Of a stretch of DNA of 64,000 nt, positions 39,813 through 52,073 are shown piece after piece. The stretch's first letter is position 1; every line of letters begins with the position of its first letter. Position numbers and translations under genes: made by a program. The notes under the pieces were generated by a model that made no database searches, was not told the origin of the DNA, and saw only the letters and a program-made list of their open reading frames with translations. The stretch is from positions 496,001 through 560,000 of the forward strand of contig JAQISU010000245.1 in assembly GCA_029339505.1 (NCBI GenBank). The letters run 5' to 3'. This DNA is from Unio delphinus (taxonomy: Eukaryota > Mollusca > Bivalvia > Unionida > Unionidae).

Positions 39813-42280
39813 CAATGTCAATGCATTGGTAAATGTCTACGATGGCATTTCGTCATTCAGAATCTTACCACAAAGGTTAAAGTTTGCAAACAAAATTATA
39901 AGGCTTTCGCAATACCGTTATGCAAGAACTTCTTTTTGGTGGAGTCATTTGCATGAAATATTCTCAAAGCGGAAGTCGCGTAAAGATATATTTTCATTAC
40001 ACAAATATACCAATCATTAATCAGATTTAGTCTTGAACATGGCGTTGCTGAAGGATGATTTGAATTATCTCACTTGTTCGCTTAAAGATTCACGGAGGAC
40101 AAAGCCAGCATAACATTGATGTAGACTGGTGACGTCTTCGGTCTAACTTGTATGCTATTTGCGCTTTGCCCATAGTTCAGATCAATAGGACGTATTAGAT
40201 CAAAACGTATAAAGCTGTAGCCCTGCGACTGTCATAGAACACAGTGTCCCTGCAGAGCTAAACCATTAAAAGGACGACCCTTAAATTGATAGTCTAATAC
40301 AGCAAGGAAACATACAGGTAAAATCTAATGATAGAAAGAGAATGTTAGAAAATTAAATCGAGTAGTTCTTTCCTTAATAGTGAAAAGCTCATCCAACTTT
40401 TAAGGGTATATCTTCCGCGCAGCTTCTGGCTTTTGCGAGGTCACTCAGGACGAGAGCGTTCTTCTTGGCATCAGTAGAAGTGATACTGAAATACTTTTAC
40501 ACTGTGCTGCCAAGTCGTTAATGTTTCATTTGAAATAAAGAGATTTTTAAGCTCATGAGCAATATCATGTTCGGGAAAATCAAGGAGGATCTACGTAAAC
40601 GGACCAGAGTTGACCCCTTATGTCATCGCACAATATGAAGACATAACTGAGTTATAAACAAATAACCTTTAACTGGCATAGTCTAAAGAAACATCGCAAA
40701 ATATTTAACTTTCATTGGCTTATCTGCGTTGGCAAAGCCAAAATCACCCAAACACCCCGACTGAACTAAAAGGTACGTGTTTCCAAACTCGGGGTTTGCG
40801 CGCTGTGCATTTGCATTTGCTGTGCCAATTATTGTTGCAGCTGATAATGCAATAATTATGTCGAATCGACTGTACGTGACTGCACCATCTGCGGACGATC
40901 AACAGTGATATTATGTAATCAAGGATTTCACAGAAGTTCTTGCGTCGTCAAAGACATTTTCGTCGTCCTCCGTTGTTTTATTTTCAATAATCCACGTAGC
41001 TCCCGTCGATTGCGGCCATGGCCCAGTACAAATTTACCTTGGGTACGATAATGTGACGAGTATGTGGCATGAAAACCCAGTGTGAATATTTTTGCAAGGA
41101 TGTGCAACAAAACAAATGTCGTGTATGTAAGAAAACAATGCGAACACGTGCCTAACGTCATTGAGGACAATGTAAAGACGTTGATACTGTTTTGAGTGGA
41201 TGACTCTCAAGACCTGGTCCGATTGTGAATACAGCCAAATGCTTTAAAGATATCAAACACGAGAGATACTGAGATGGCTTTTATTGCTTTCCAGCGGCGA
41301 ACGAAAATTTTTAAGTAAACCTAGATAGACCCAGAGGCGACATCAACATCATCAGAGACGGCGCGCGCGTTAATGCACAATATTATAACATTGTTCACAT
41401 TTCAAGATTTGTAGCTTCCACATGTCACATTCATATAGCATTAGCAAAGCTCGTTAAAAAGAAATATTCTAGATACGGAAGTGGCATCTATATTACTGAA
41501 AAGTACAAACATTATAGCGAAAGCCATTTAGATGGCATGGGCTTTGTGTGGATCAAGCATGTGTTGTCTCTTAGTATAGCTTTGTCTGTGGGTTTTACGT
41601 AGAATATAATGGTTTTAAAATGCCGTATTAATTCCTAACATGTTCATTGTCTGGAAAAAATGGTAATATCAAACATGGATCGTGAGTCAGTGTATTGATT
41701 TTTGTAAGAGCGTAAGTATTGTATTTTGCTAGTGTTCCATATTGAGAAATGTGACGATAGGGACGAGTGTCGGTTGTCACATGAACAAGTGTTTGGATAA
41801 TTATTTCTTACGTACTGGTTTTGTTCAACTACTGTCAAGTCATTGATACTGCAATTCAATAAAAACAAATATAAGTGATATGTATATTTCTCAACTTTAA
41901 GAATATGTACTTTTGTTTAATACAATACATCGACAGATTCTTCATCTGCTCCACCCTCTACCCACCCCTCCGTCACTTCAGTTATAAAAATACACTTTAC
42001 GAGTTTGCCATTTAAAACTGCACAACCATATGTTGAACCTGAACATAAATTGGGAGACACTATATTCAGATTCGGATTAACCTATTGGCTTTAAAGGTCA
42101 TATTCTTAGGTCCTCATAATGTTTTAGTACCCCCCCCTCCATTTCGTATTAAACAGATGAGCGACCTTAACTCCCATTATTTTTAGGCCATTTATCCACG
42201 TCCTGACTATAAGAGAGAAAGACAAACAATCTAGGACCTCTTCATGCACATTGTTATATATGTGAGGTATATGATAGAAG
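39813..42280. other. host DNA, no gene recognised
   Basis: Unique AT-rich sequence. Given the receptor exons downstream, it is probably intron or upstream intergenic DNA of that gene. I looked for an exon encoding the first receptor helices and did not find a convincing one. Confidence 0.5.
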
Positions 42281-42287
42281 TCGAAAG

Positions 42288-42506
42288 AAAGCGATTATTT
42301 TTTAACACAATTTCTCGTCTGAAGTAAAACGTATAATATTAAAACCTAGTTCATGCAGGTGGCGCCGTGACTGCAAGTTTATTTAGTTTGTCCTTAACGA
42401 TTCTAGATAAGGTAAACTTGCAGTCACGGCGCCACCTGCATGAAGTAGGTTTTAATATTATACGTTGTACTTCAGACGAGAAATTGTGTTAAAAAATAAT
42501 CGCTTT
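42288..42506. repeat. near-perfect hairpin, 94-bp arms (MITE-like)
   Basis: Arms 42288-42381 and 42413-42506 are inverted copies with few mismatches, from AAAGCGATTATTTTTTAACA inward to CACGGCGCCACCTGCATGA, around a 31-bp loop. It looks like a foldback element in the receptor-gene intron. Confidence 0.85.
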
Positions 42507-42885
42507 AAAGCAAAATGATTTGAAATTTCCACAAATCTTGTGTATTTTACATTGTAATCTTAATTACCTACATGTATACTGATTTCTAATTTTATAAGGG
42601 AGACAAAACCGCTAACGTGTACTCTTAAGCGAGCGCATAGGTTATATCCCTTCTCAATGAAATTGACAGTTTCACAGGTACCAAATTATATGGCAAAACT
42701 ATTCAGATTCCGCTGTCACTCTTGGATGTACGAGAATATACAATTTTCTTATGCAGGGCGAATATTTTTTCTTGAAAACCTAAAGTTGAACACAAGACTG
42801 CTAAAGCAATAATATGATTATTTTGTTTCCTTGTTGAACACAGGAGTAGGTTCTCTTATAAATCGCTGCCATTTTATTTTCAGAC

Positions 42886-43019
42886 TGGTAAAAATGTCAA
42901 GTCCGAATATGAATATAATAGTTTGTGTCGGCGGACTGGTATCAAGTTTCGGTTCTTTTCTCTACGGCCTGGACTTTATATTCGCTGGAGAAACGGAGAC
43001 TAACTCAATCGTGTGTCAG
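42886..43019 (+). CDS. GABA-B-type receptor exon (third transmembrane helix region)
   Basis: Preceded by TTTTATTTTCAG and followed by GTAACT. It encodes MSSPNMNIIVCVGGLVSS, then FGSFLYGLD and SIVCQ, the pattern of class C metabotropic GABA-B receptors after the first intracellular loop (SSPN.N, FL.GLD, CQ). Host gene on the plus strand. Confidence 0.75.
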
Positions 43020-43978
43020 GTAACTCGTGCTAAAGTGTATTCGTGCTTGGCTCGTTTTTTGATTATCAATCGTCACAGTGCTCTGTCTCGTTTAGTAATG
43101 ATTTAGTGAATATTGTATTCGAAGGTGACCATTTTAAAAGCATGATAAGTTCGGATGATAATATACTCATTACCCTTTAACTGGAACTCTCATTTAAGAA
43201 AAGATTTTATCTTTTGTCGAGTGACTGACCCTACCCCACCATCTTCACTTTACAGAAAATTCCGATATGTTAACCATATCTACACTTTACATATTGTTAA
43301 CATTTTGGAACCTTGGTAGGCTAAGATGCCTCCTTCAAAGGATTTTTTCCTTTAATTAAAACTTTGTATTACATACGCTGGAGAAAATGCATCGGAACTC
43401 ATTCATTCTTCTTGCTCACGCTATTACCCCTAAAAGGGATAATGGTACCAATTGCTAACAAAATTAATTGAAAAGAAGGAAAACAAAACATAGTCCCATT
43501 AGTACTTGTCAACTTAAAGAGACTTTCACATGATGAAATTAAAACTTTGCTTGCCTTCTGTTTACCACAACATCGAGGCTTTGATAGTAGATGGACATTC
43601 TTCACATAACGTTTTGTAAAGTGCACTTCCAGTGTAAATTTAAACATAGTGTTCACGTTTCCGATCGTCGATCGGTATTCCAAGCATGGTCATTATTTAA
43701 TCGCCCAAGAGGGACGATCAACCAAATCAGCAATAAAATACGTTGAGATTTCATAACTGGGTCAATGTGTGATTGTCAAACACAATATAGTTCACGTTCA
43801 AATGAAATATTTTTAATAAACTGTTTCATTATAAGTCCATGAGATGGACAGATCGAAAGAGACGTATGCAAACAGACATCCAAACAAAGTAGAAAAATAA
43901 ATGACAGACAGCGACAGCCACATACACAGGTAACGACAACTAGACAAACATATTTAGCTTCTTTATATTACCCTGTAG

Positions 43979-44085
43979 GCAAAGAACTGGCTTCTGGTAA
44001 GCTCTTTTACTGTCATTTCGGCCCCATCTTCGCCAAGACCTGGAGAGTTCATCGAATATTTAAACGTGCAACAAAAGGGAGTATG
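43979..44085 (+). pseudogene. GABA-B-type receptor exon with apparent 1-base deletion
   Basis: Acceptor TGTAG, donor GTACGT. It encodes AKNWLLVSSFTV and, one frame over, FGPIFAKTWRVHRIFKRATK, the family pattern. At 107 bp it is one base short of the multiple of three needed between its phase-0 neighbours. This is either a pseudogene mutation or an assembly error near 44020. Confidence 0.7.
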
Positions 44086-44439
44086 GTACGTCTCTTTCAT
44101 TGTTTGTCAATGAGTTCTCTTAAAGTGTCAATGGTATTAAGCTACTTCCAAAAATGTATTTAATCTAAGTACTCTGAAGACCAATGATGTGAAAAAATTT
44201 CCACTTTTTTATAACATCATGCAATATTGCCAAGAAAATGACATCAAATGAGGAATTGAAAACAAAAATAAATGCATGCATCATTCACAAATGTATTCTA
44301 GTTCCATCGTTTGTGTCTGTAAATAATCATGAAGTTCGTAAAGAATGAATTTTAATTGAAGATTTTTTAAAAAAACTATAGCATTGTTTCAGTCGTATAT
44401 ATAAACTGCATTGTAATATAACCTTTTTGTTTTATTAAG

Positions 44440-44568
44440 ATTATCACAGACCAGAGGTTGTTGATGCTTCTGGGATTAGCCTTTATAGTAGACGCGATCA
44501 TATTGACCGCTTGGCAGGTGGTTGATCCTCTTTTCGACCGGTCGTTCGAGGTGAATGTAACCATTCAG
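44440..44568 (+). CDS. GABA-B-type receptor exon (fourth transmembrane region)
   Basis: Acceptor TTTTATTAAG, donor GTAAAC. It encodes IITDQRLLMLLGLAFIVDAI then ILTAWQVVDPLF, matching the KDQ.LL.....L.D..IL..WQ.VDPL pattern of GABA-B receptors. Later exons are not seen before copy D starts at 45767. Confidence 0.8.
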
Positions 44569-45050
44569 GTAAACTACATGACCCTACACTTCGTCGTATG
44601 GAGAACATATGCTTGTACCATATTTTACTACATGTAAAATGCTTACACAATTAAAGTTTCAAAATTGTTTTATAGTTAGAATTAGAGTACCGGATAATTT
44701 CTGTAAATTTGTCTGATACGTATGACATTTTTATGCTCTTTGTGGAGTGTACATTTGAATTGGCTCGTACCGTGAAGGTGCTAGCACGTTTCCGATAATG
44801 TGACGTGTTTTTAGCTGTTTGATAGCAACTTCATGATTAGAAAATTCTAAGATCATTTACAAGCAATCTAATTTCTGTTTTCACCTGGGAAGCTTCATAT
44901 TTTCCTGTTACCAACATCTTACCATATTATATTTAACTATTATTGTTCTTATTTATATCGCTGGTCGATATTAAACATTTTTTATTTTTAAACATATAAC
45001 CTATTGAATGGCGCTAAATAGCCTAAAAGTGCTGGTGCGCCGTTAAAATT

Positions 45051-45161
<111 letters not shown>

Positions 45162-45507
45162 ATAATAAGGCAACAGGTTCAAAGAGTAAGTTTACAAATC
45201 CGACCGCTTTTCAAAATGTGATCCCATTCAATTTCAACTTTTGAATATTTTGTCAGTATTTACCATGTCGTTTACGACATTGCTGTTATATTGTTTGTAT
45301 CAATTTCAATTATTGCACTTAGTAGATCAGCGTATGGGTGATAAACCGGAGTTTACATAGAAAGGTCAGAATTATATAAATCAAACCAAATCTCGTAAAA
45401 AGAACATATTCACCTCTACTCGAGAGAGAAACGATTACTGCAATTGTTTTTTGATGAGAATGTTTTCTCATAAACTCTTAGCAACGTTGTTTTCCATGAT
45501 CTGATAG

Positions 45508-45602
45508 TGGGAGGGGGAGGGTGGAAGGTGGAGGGGATGGGAGGGAGAGGGGAGAGGGGGAGGCAGGGGAAGACGAAGGAGAGGGGGGAGGAGAAGGAGA
45601 GT
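45508..45602 (+). repeat. G-rich polypurine tract
   Basis: Almost pure G/A with many GGGG and GGG runs (GGGAGGGGGAGGGTGGAAGG and so on), so G-quadruplex or triplex formation is plausible. It lies 165 bp before the left end of copy D. Confidence 0.85.
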
Positions 45603-45766
45603 TCATGCTCTCTTAAGAGATGTTACTCATAACAGTGAATCGTGGGGAATTCGGCAATGTGGATATACATGGATGCTGTAGCGATGCAAGTCTCATTTGA
45701 GTTCCGAAGAAACGGACTAACTTTATTGAAATACTCAACGTTAAACTACATTCCAAGATCAATCTA

Positions 45767-46028
45767 AGCAGCAGCAGAGGGGGCGAATCCTACAACTTTT
45801 GCGACAAAATCGATTTAAACCGTCAAAACGGCAAATAGTGCCTTCCTGCGAAATCTCATGTTTTAACCAAAAAAAGAAAATAAAGTCTCCATTTGGTAAA
45901 TAGAGCCTTATTGATTTCTTGCTCAAAACATGAATTTGCGCGGGTGATACTCTATTCGCGTTTTCGTTGCTTAACCATAAAACGTCGCAGCGATGTTGTC
46001 ATCGCCCCCTCTACTGCTATTGGTTAAT
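45767..46028 (+). repeat. left terminal inverted repeat, copy D
   Basis: Starts AGCAGCAGCAGAGGGGGCG (one extra AGC relative to the right end) and ends ..CCCCCTCTACTGCTATTGGTTAATA. Roughly 90 percent matched to 61682-61937 inverted, by eye. Inner and outer ends are again inverted copies of one motif. Confidence 0.93.
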
Positions 46029-46043
46029 AATTCTTTTACGATT

Positions 46044-46703
46044 TCAACCGAATATTTGATCAAGTCCGATACGATATCGTGTTCGAGGGTCATGTAAATT
46101 TATTGTTATAAATCCGTGTGGAGTCGACTGAGCATGACTAAAGAAATTTCGAAATTGATTGAAGTCCATATCAGAGCACCATGTCTGCCAAATATTTCGT
46201 AACGTATGTGTATCAACGCCGTTAAACACAGCAAGAATATTACAGTTATCTCTGGTCACTTTTGGTATTTGTGTGTAGCGTTGAGTGACATATATCACAT
46301 CAATGCTTTTATGCCTGCCTCGGGAAAATATTCTAGCTGGGTTTCTTTGTTTATCTAACATGACATCATCGTATACAACTAAATTGTTGATACTTCCATC
46401 GAGGCCTTCTACTGATGGTGCCTCGTCAATATCGGTTATAAATTCAATAATACACTCGCCGGCAATCTCTGAAGCGTTTTCATTAAAATCTTTTAGCACT
46501 TCATAGCATCGTTGATTATCTACACTAGGAGCAACTAAATACAACTTATCCCATTTCATCCATCTCATTATTAAATTGAGCAGCAATTGAGTCTTGCCGG
46601 ATCCAGATGGTCCAATTATAATTGCGCGGATAGAGTTTGGTAGCGCTGCATGATGCTTAACTGGTTCTTTTGTTTTAGTCGCTGAAAAATCAATTATATT
46701 CAT
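46044..46703 (-). CDS. FtsK/HerA-type packaging ATPase, copy D
   Basis: Open, same length as copy C. Walker A GPSGSGKTQ and Walker B NLVVYDDVM are intact; the C-terminus is GLDQIFG. An upstream in-frame Met exists at 46715, 5 bp from the divergent gene. Most differences from copy C are conservative, which suggests selection acted after the copies split. Confidence 0.9.
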   Translation of the reverse strand: MNIIDFSATKTKEPVKHHAALPNSIRAIIIGPSGSGKTQLLLNLIMRWMKWDKLYLVAPSVDNQRCYEVLKDFNENASEIAGECIIEFITDIDEAPSVEGLDGSINNLVVYDDVMLDKQRNPARIFSRGRHKSIDVIYVTQRYTQIPKVTRDNCNILAVFNGVDTHTLRNIWQTWCSDMDFNQFRNFFSHAQSTPHGFITINLHDPRTRYRIGLDQIFG

Positions 46704-46720
46704 ATCTCTATACATAAATT

Positions 46721-46999
46721 ATGGATCTATATTGTGTGAAGTGTAAAACGCGTACTGGCACAAATGATGTGACGACGATTACAACTAAAAATAACAGATC
46801 AGCACTTACTGGTAGATGTGCAACATATGGTATAAAAAAGATTAGATTTGTTTCTATGAAATCCGGAAATGTTTTTAAAAAAAACGAGGAGGTGATATCG
46901 CAGCCAAATTTGCAAAACTCCCTGGAACCCCATGGGCAAAGTACCCCGGAGAAAATCACCTTCCAGGATATAGCTACTGTGGTCCCGGAACACGATTAG
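46721..46999 (+). CDS. zinc-ribbon protein, copy D (frame-0 product)
   Basis: 92 codons in frame 0. The first CxxC (CVKC) is kept but the second pair reads CATY, so one zinc ligand is lost. It carries A_AAA_AAC at 46879-46885 and the PLA2 frame behind it. Confidence 0.6.
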   Translation: MDLYCVKCKTRTGTNDVTTITTKNNRSALTGRCATYGIKKIRFVSMKSGNVFKKNEEVISQPNLQNSLEPHGQSTPEKITFQDIATVVPEHD

Positions 47000-47244
47000 A
47001 TATCAGACTTGATGATCGAAATCAGCCCCGACCCGGCGAGTATCCGATAAATGCTATTGATAAGGCGTGTCATGCTCATGATGTTGCATATAAAAACAGC
47101 AATTCGCAACACAGGCATCTAGCTGATGTGAAATTAATTCATGCATTAAATGCTATTCCTGATAAATCTTTCAAAGAAAAATTGGCTTCATGGTTGGTAA
47201 AATCAGCTATGAAAGGCAAATTGATGTTAGGTGCCGGTAATTAA
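46885..47244 (+). CDS. phospholipase A2 domain in -1 frame, copy D
   Basis: 120 codons, fully open, with YSYCGPGT and DKACHAHDVAY. There is no ATG at all upstream of these motifs in this frame, so it can only be made as an extension of the zinc-ribbon gene through the slippery site. Conservation of the active-site blocks with copy C, despite the missing start, is the main argument for frameshifting. Confidence 0.75.
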   Translation, partial: RGGDIAAKFAKLPGTPWAKYPGENHLPGYSYCGPGTRLDIRLDDRNQPRPGEYPINAIDKACHAHDVAYKNSNSQHRHLADVKLIHALNAIPDKSFKEKLASWLVKSAMKGKLMLGAGN

Positions 47245-47251
47245 TAACAAC

Positions 47252-48191
47252 ATGGAATCTATTTATTATTCTCCAAAAGGATACTGGAGGGGTAACGCTG
47301 CAATCAATAAACTCGCCAATGCCGCAAAAGTGAAAAAGGCCACTGCGGCTAATTGGTTATCCAAACAGGCTATATGGCAAATTTATCTACCGCGTCCTAA
47401 ACAAATCAATTTCTCGCATTTTGATGTAACCAGACCCAATGAAGTTCATCAAGCTGATTTATTGTTTTTACCACATGACGGTGGTTACAAATATGCGTTA
47501 ACTGTAGTTGATGTTGCGAGTAGATACAAACAAGCAGAACCGCTAAAAACAAAATCATCACCTGAAGCTGCTTCTGCATTTGAAAAGATTTATCGAAGGG
47601 TCCTCTGCATTGGCCAAATCTATTACAAGTTGATCTTGGCAAGGAATTTCAGGGTGCAGTGTTATCTACAATGAAACATCACAATGTCACAATACGACGA
47701 GGACATACTGCACTACATCGCGATCAGGCAATTGTTGAACGATTTAATCGGACTCTTGCTGAGCGGTTATTTGGTTATCAATACGCAAAAGAATTCATCC
47801 AAGAAAAAAGATCCCGTGAATGGGTCAAAAGGTTACCAGGGGTAGTTGCAGCGCTAAATAACGAGATTACCAGAGCAATCAATATGAAACCTAACAACGC
47901 AATAAAAAAAGTATATACCACAAACACAGCGGGATAGCATTTCTCAGCCAATTCTTGGCAATGTCACCGTGAGATATTTATATGAACCAGGAGAGCTTGA
48001 AGGTGGTAAAAAGAGGGCTACTGATTTTAATTTGGAGTGTCACTACGCATAAAATATTTACTATAACACGATCAACTGGTAGACTTCCAATCTATAAATT
48101 GGATTCAACTGCCCCTCAGCGGGGTTTTACACGTGAACAATTACAAGTGATTCTTGAAGATACTCAATTGCCACCGCATGGTCTTAACTAG
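47252..48191 (+). pseudogene. integrase, copy D
   Basis: MESIYYSPKGYW start; first Asp in VHQADLLF. A frameshift near 47600 breaks the core before the second Asp, and the rest (HRDQAIVERFNRT, open from 47659) is interrupted again near 47920 and 48020. Not functional as it stands. Confidence 0.88.
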
Positions 48192-48430
48192 CGCCGTTGC
48201 GTCTATTGCACTCAAGACAAGTCAACATCACATTGTTTCTGACATGACCGAGATTGTTATTTTTTCTGTCTACGGTAAATTGGCGAGGATCTTTATCCGA
48301 ATACTGCCAACGCATTATACAATTGCAACTTGCGCAGTGATTATTCTGTTATTTCTTCAAAGTGATTATTAATTCAGCATCAATATCAAATTCTCGTTGT
48401 TTTTTTTTTGTCTTGTTGTTTGTAACCGGA
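48184..48430 (-). pseudogene. HNH module after the helicase, copy D
   Basis: Same Cys pairs and FTVDRKNNNLGH block as copy C. A TAA replaces a Gln codon before HCASCN, and an A10 tract separates it from the helicase frame. Confidence 0.55.
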
Positions 48431-51400
48431 GAGTTTTTTGTTAATAATTTTAAAATCAATATCATCCATTGTTGTGTCATTATCATCGAAAACAATTCTT
48501 CGAAGTTGATTTATTCGCCGTACTCTAGACACTGCAAGATAGATTACATTTGACCACTCAATGCGATTATCGACTATCCAAACATTTGTATCCGCGATGG
48601 TTAATCCCTGTGAGGAATGTATTGTTGTTACATAACCCAGTGTCCATGGCGATTTATCAGCGCGCAATGCGTATTCGACAACACTGATATCAACCAGCAC
48701 AATATCATTTACTACGAGAATTTGCTTTTCGCTTTGTCCTGGAATATCAACTTCAATATTTTGTTTTCGTGTATCACAGGGTCTATAACACAGCGGCACT
48801 GGGCGCGTTGGAAATTTTTCTTTGTGTGTTTCAAATAATTTCATCTGAAGTGTGTCTCTGACTATTTTCCTACTTGCTACTATCAAATCATTCGGTCTCC
48901 ATGTTTCACAAAAATCATTCATGGGAGTTTCTGAAATTATTTCTCTGATTATTTCACAGTGGATTCTATCCGGTTGTAATCTAATTAATTTCTTGACTTC
49001 ACGCAATTGTTCATCAAGTGTTCTATAATCAGTATCAATTTCTTCATAATAGTCAACAAACCCTTTCAACCAATCATGCGGGGATAAACCGTCAAATGGT
49101 GGTGGTTGGCCATGATCGCCGCACATTATTACTTTCGCATTCGCGCGCAGTAACCAATCAAGAAACATTTTTAATACATCTACCGAAACCGTACATATCT
49201 CATCCCAAATAATAACCCTCGGGATAAATTTCTCACCCATTCCTTCAGGGGTCCATTCATCACCTTTGTATCGAAAAAAGCTGTGATAAGTGCAAGCGTC
49301 GACGTTTCGTTGTTTTATTTCTCGCGCTAATCTATGTGTTGGTGTCAGCACAATCATATTTGTGAAATCCGTAGGATTTTTCCCTCGATATAATTCAATT
49401 GCCCGAGTCGTCTTTCCCGACCCGCCACAGCCGTTTAAATAAACTGTTTTATATCTACAAATCGGATCTGATATCGGTGGTGCATTAGACCGTTCTGATA
49501 AATTATCTCCTTGTAAGTAACTGTTTTTAATCTCAACATCTGCTGATTCAGAATAATCATGCAGTGTTTCCTTTTTAATTCTCCATGTACCCCAGTGTTC
49601 TTTGCTACCGCTAGTAAATTTAGTCACCTCGTTGATGTACTTTTTGTCAATATAAAATGAATCAACTGCAACTCTAACTGCAGTGTCAGGAAATCTATTT
49701 ATCATTGAAAATAAATTGATACAAGCAGAACCCAGCATAGACGACCTCAAATGTGTATACGGAGAACTGTAACCGTCGCTGTAAGTAACAATTGTACCCA
49801 ATTTTGTTCCATTGGAGAACAAAGCGTCCTTGCGATCCACATATATGTTTTTAGATACTGCATCTGCAATTACAAAGTCATATTCGGTTTTATCTATAAT
49901 CAATCGTGAAGAATATCTTTTATAGTCACATTTGCCACCCTGAGTGAATTTTCCAATTATTCTTCTACCGAGATCTTTTGCTTCACTGTTTCGTTGATTA
50001 AATACCCGTTTGGACCATTCAATGATATATTTTTCATCTGCCTGAATATGTTTTCTGGATTCGTCAATTATACTATCAAGACTTTCTGGTTCTGGTAACC
50101 AGACATTAGTTTGTTTCCGATATGATATAATTGCTTCACTGACCGTCAACGAAATTAACATTTTTGTATCAATCATGAACCGTAATAACGCTATTGGCAG
50201 CCACTTCTTTTCAGACATGTGTCTACCAATGCAAATATAACAAGAGCTATGAAATCCTGCTGCGAATTCAAATGATACTACACGAGCAAAACCGGTTAAA
50301 TCAAAATCAGGCAGTGGTCCATTAATCGCAACACGAGTCATTTCATGGGTGGGGTGTCCAAATCGTTTAAAATACTCAGTACACTCTCCATAACCAAGAA
50401 AACTCGCTGGATAACAAGCAACCATATCAACTGAAATGATACTTTCACGGTCGTATTTGTTATTGTATAAACCGCCATGATTAAATTCGAGGCAACTAGC
50501 CTCAATATCTGGCAAGAATTCAGTTCGTGTTGGTTTCCATGTGTTTTTCTTTCTTCCAAAATGAGCTGCAACCGATGGAATTGTAAAACAGTTTGTCAAT
50601 AATTGTTCATCGGTGGCTTCCCCTATTGTTAAAAACCCACTAGCTGTTTTTTTTCATCTTGTTGTGAAACGCTTCAGTGCGGTATAATTCACCATTTGGT
50701 CTTACAAACTGATCAAAAATATCCGTTTGATTTTCAGCGCTGCGAAGTAACCACACTGACACAGGGTCGTTTTTACTCAAATGCGCAATAGCATCGAATA
50801 GTTTCTCTTCAACGAGAAAACCATCCCTGGAATATTCTTCTCCCAAGAATTCCTCGGGTATATACTTTATTGTTCTGTTCCGTGGAAATATTGTGACCGC
50901 GGATGTCCATGCGTGTTCGTTATGATCAATAATTTTAATTGGGGCTCCATTTTTATTATATTTTGATTCGTATAAAACTTCTCCGGTTATCGTTGTAACG
51001 GTTATTGGAAATCTCAGTGATGTTTCTAATTTCACTATATCGCTAATACTTGCTCCGTTCTTCCTAACTGTTAATTCCCAGTCATTTATTATTTTGCGTC
51101 TTAGATCGGTCAATTTATTTCCCCGGGATGCATTTGTGAAGTGTTCTATTATTCGTTCTGCTACACAATTGAGTGGCAAAGCCATTGACGACGAGTATTT
51201 CATTGGTTTTAGTTTTCCTATATCAGGTTTTTCATTTAACGGATATATCCCATAAACAACTGCTGTTTCAGGGTATGCTCGTTCATAATATGGTTTGTCA
51301 ATTCCAGTTAACAGACCCGGCTTAGAATCACGGCTAACAACGACTGTTTTCTTGTCTTTGAGAATTGGTTCAAATTTTTCTCGTATAATCCAACCGGATG

Positions 51401-51697
51401 ATTCTACACGGATAATGAATTTCACTCTAAAAAATACTTTTTGTTGTCAAGTTGTGATATTATCGTAGCTGCGTTTTTATCGTTCATAGTGGCATCTACA
51501 ACACCATCAATTCGAAATGTTGACCAGCTATGAGATGCTCCATCACGTTTAAATTCAACAACACAGTCACGAATTTTTTTTATCAAGCTGTTATCATTTA
51601 TTGCCCGTTTTGGCACATCTTTGAGGGTTCTATCGACATTGAATTTAATATTTTTGTAGGGCTTAGATGCTGATAATCTCTCGAATTCCTCAGTCAT
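48386..51697 (-). pseudogene. DNA polymerase B-SF1 helicase, copy D
   Basis: Three open pieces: 51697-51422, 51425-50640 and 50599-48386. The breaks are a frame change near 51425 at a CAAAAAG run (copy B changes frame at the same place) and one near 50640 at an A8 run. The last piece (737 codons) contains the polymerase motifs DMVACYP, DLGRRIIGKFTQGG and VRVAVDSFYI (Thr of motif C replaced by Val) and the full helicase (GCGGSGKTT, WDEI). It has a single N-terminal KEFERL-type unit. Confidence 0.88.
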
Positions 51698-51736
51698 ATA
51701 ATTAAAACAAGTATTTAAAAAAGAAATTTATATATA

Positions 51737-52060
51737 ATGAATCACTGCAAATGGCTTATGATTGGATCAACAACCCCGTGTAACAAATCATGCAGAAGCG
51801 AATTCTGTGGGTATCATTTACAGAGCGTTTGCAACGGTTCCCTTGGCCCCCTTCCGTGCCTCCGATGTGGGGTGGGGGTAAGGGGAAAATCACAATTATG
51901 TCTCAGTTGTGGCGGCAAACGATACAGGGAACTAAAACGCTATTATGACAGACGAATAAAAAGTACCGTCATTGACCCCAACGATGACAAAATCATAAAG
52001 ACCCCTCAAGATTATATACAGAGACTTATAATTAAAGCAAATAATAAATTAGAAAAATAG
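51737..52060 (+). CDS. Cys-rich zinc-binding-like protein, copy D
   Basis: 107 codons, open. The same Cys pattern as copy B: MNHC, PCNKSCRSEFCGYH, LPCLRCGVG, LCLSCGGK, followed by a basic helix. Starts about 39 bp from the divergent polymerase start. Function unknown. Confidence 0.75.
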   Translation: MNHCKWLMIGSTTPCNKSCRSEFCGYHLQSVCNGSLGPLPCLRCGVGVRGKSQLCLSCGGKRYRELKRYYDRRIKSTVIDPNDDKIIKTPQDYIQRLIIKANNKLEK

Positions 52061-52073
52061 TATTATTATACAA

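Noticed and set aside
51420..51440. Programmed -1 frameshift in the polymerase N-terminus of B and D
   Set aside because: B and D both change frame here, but B has a stop before the slippery run and C reads through in one frame, so an inherited indel or decay is simpler.
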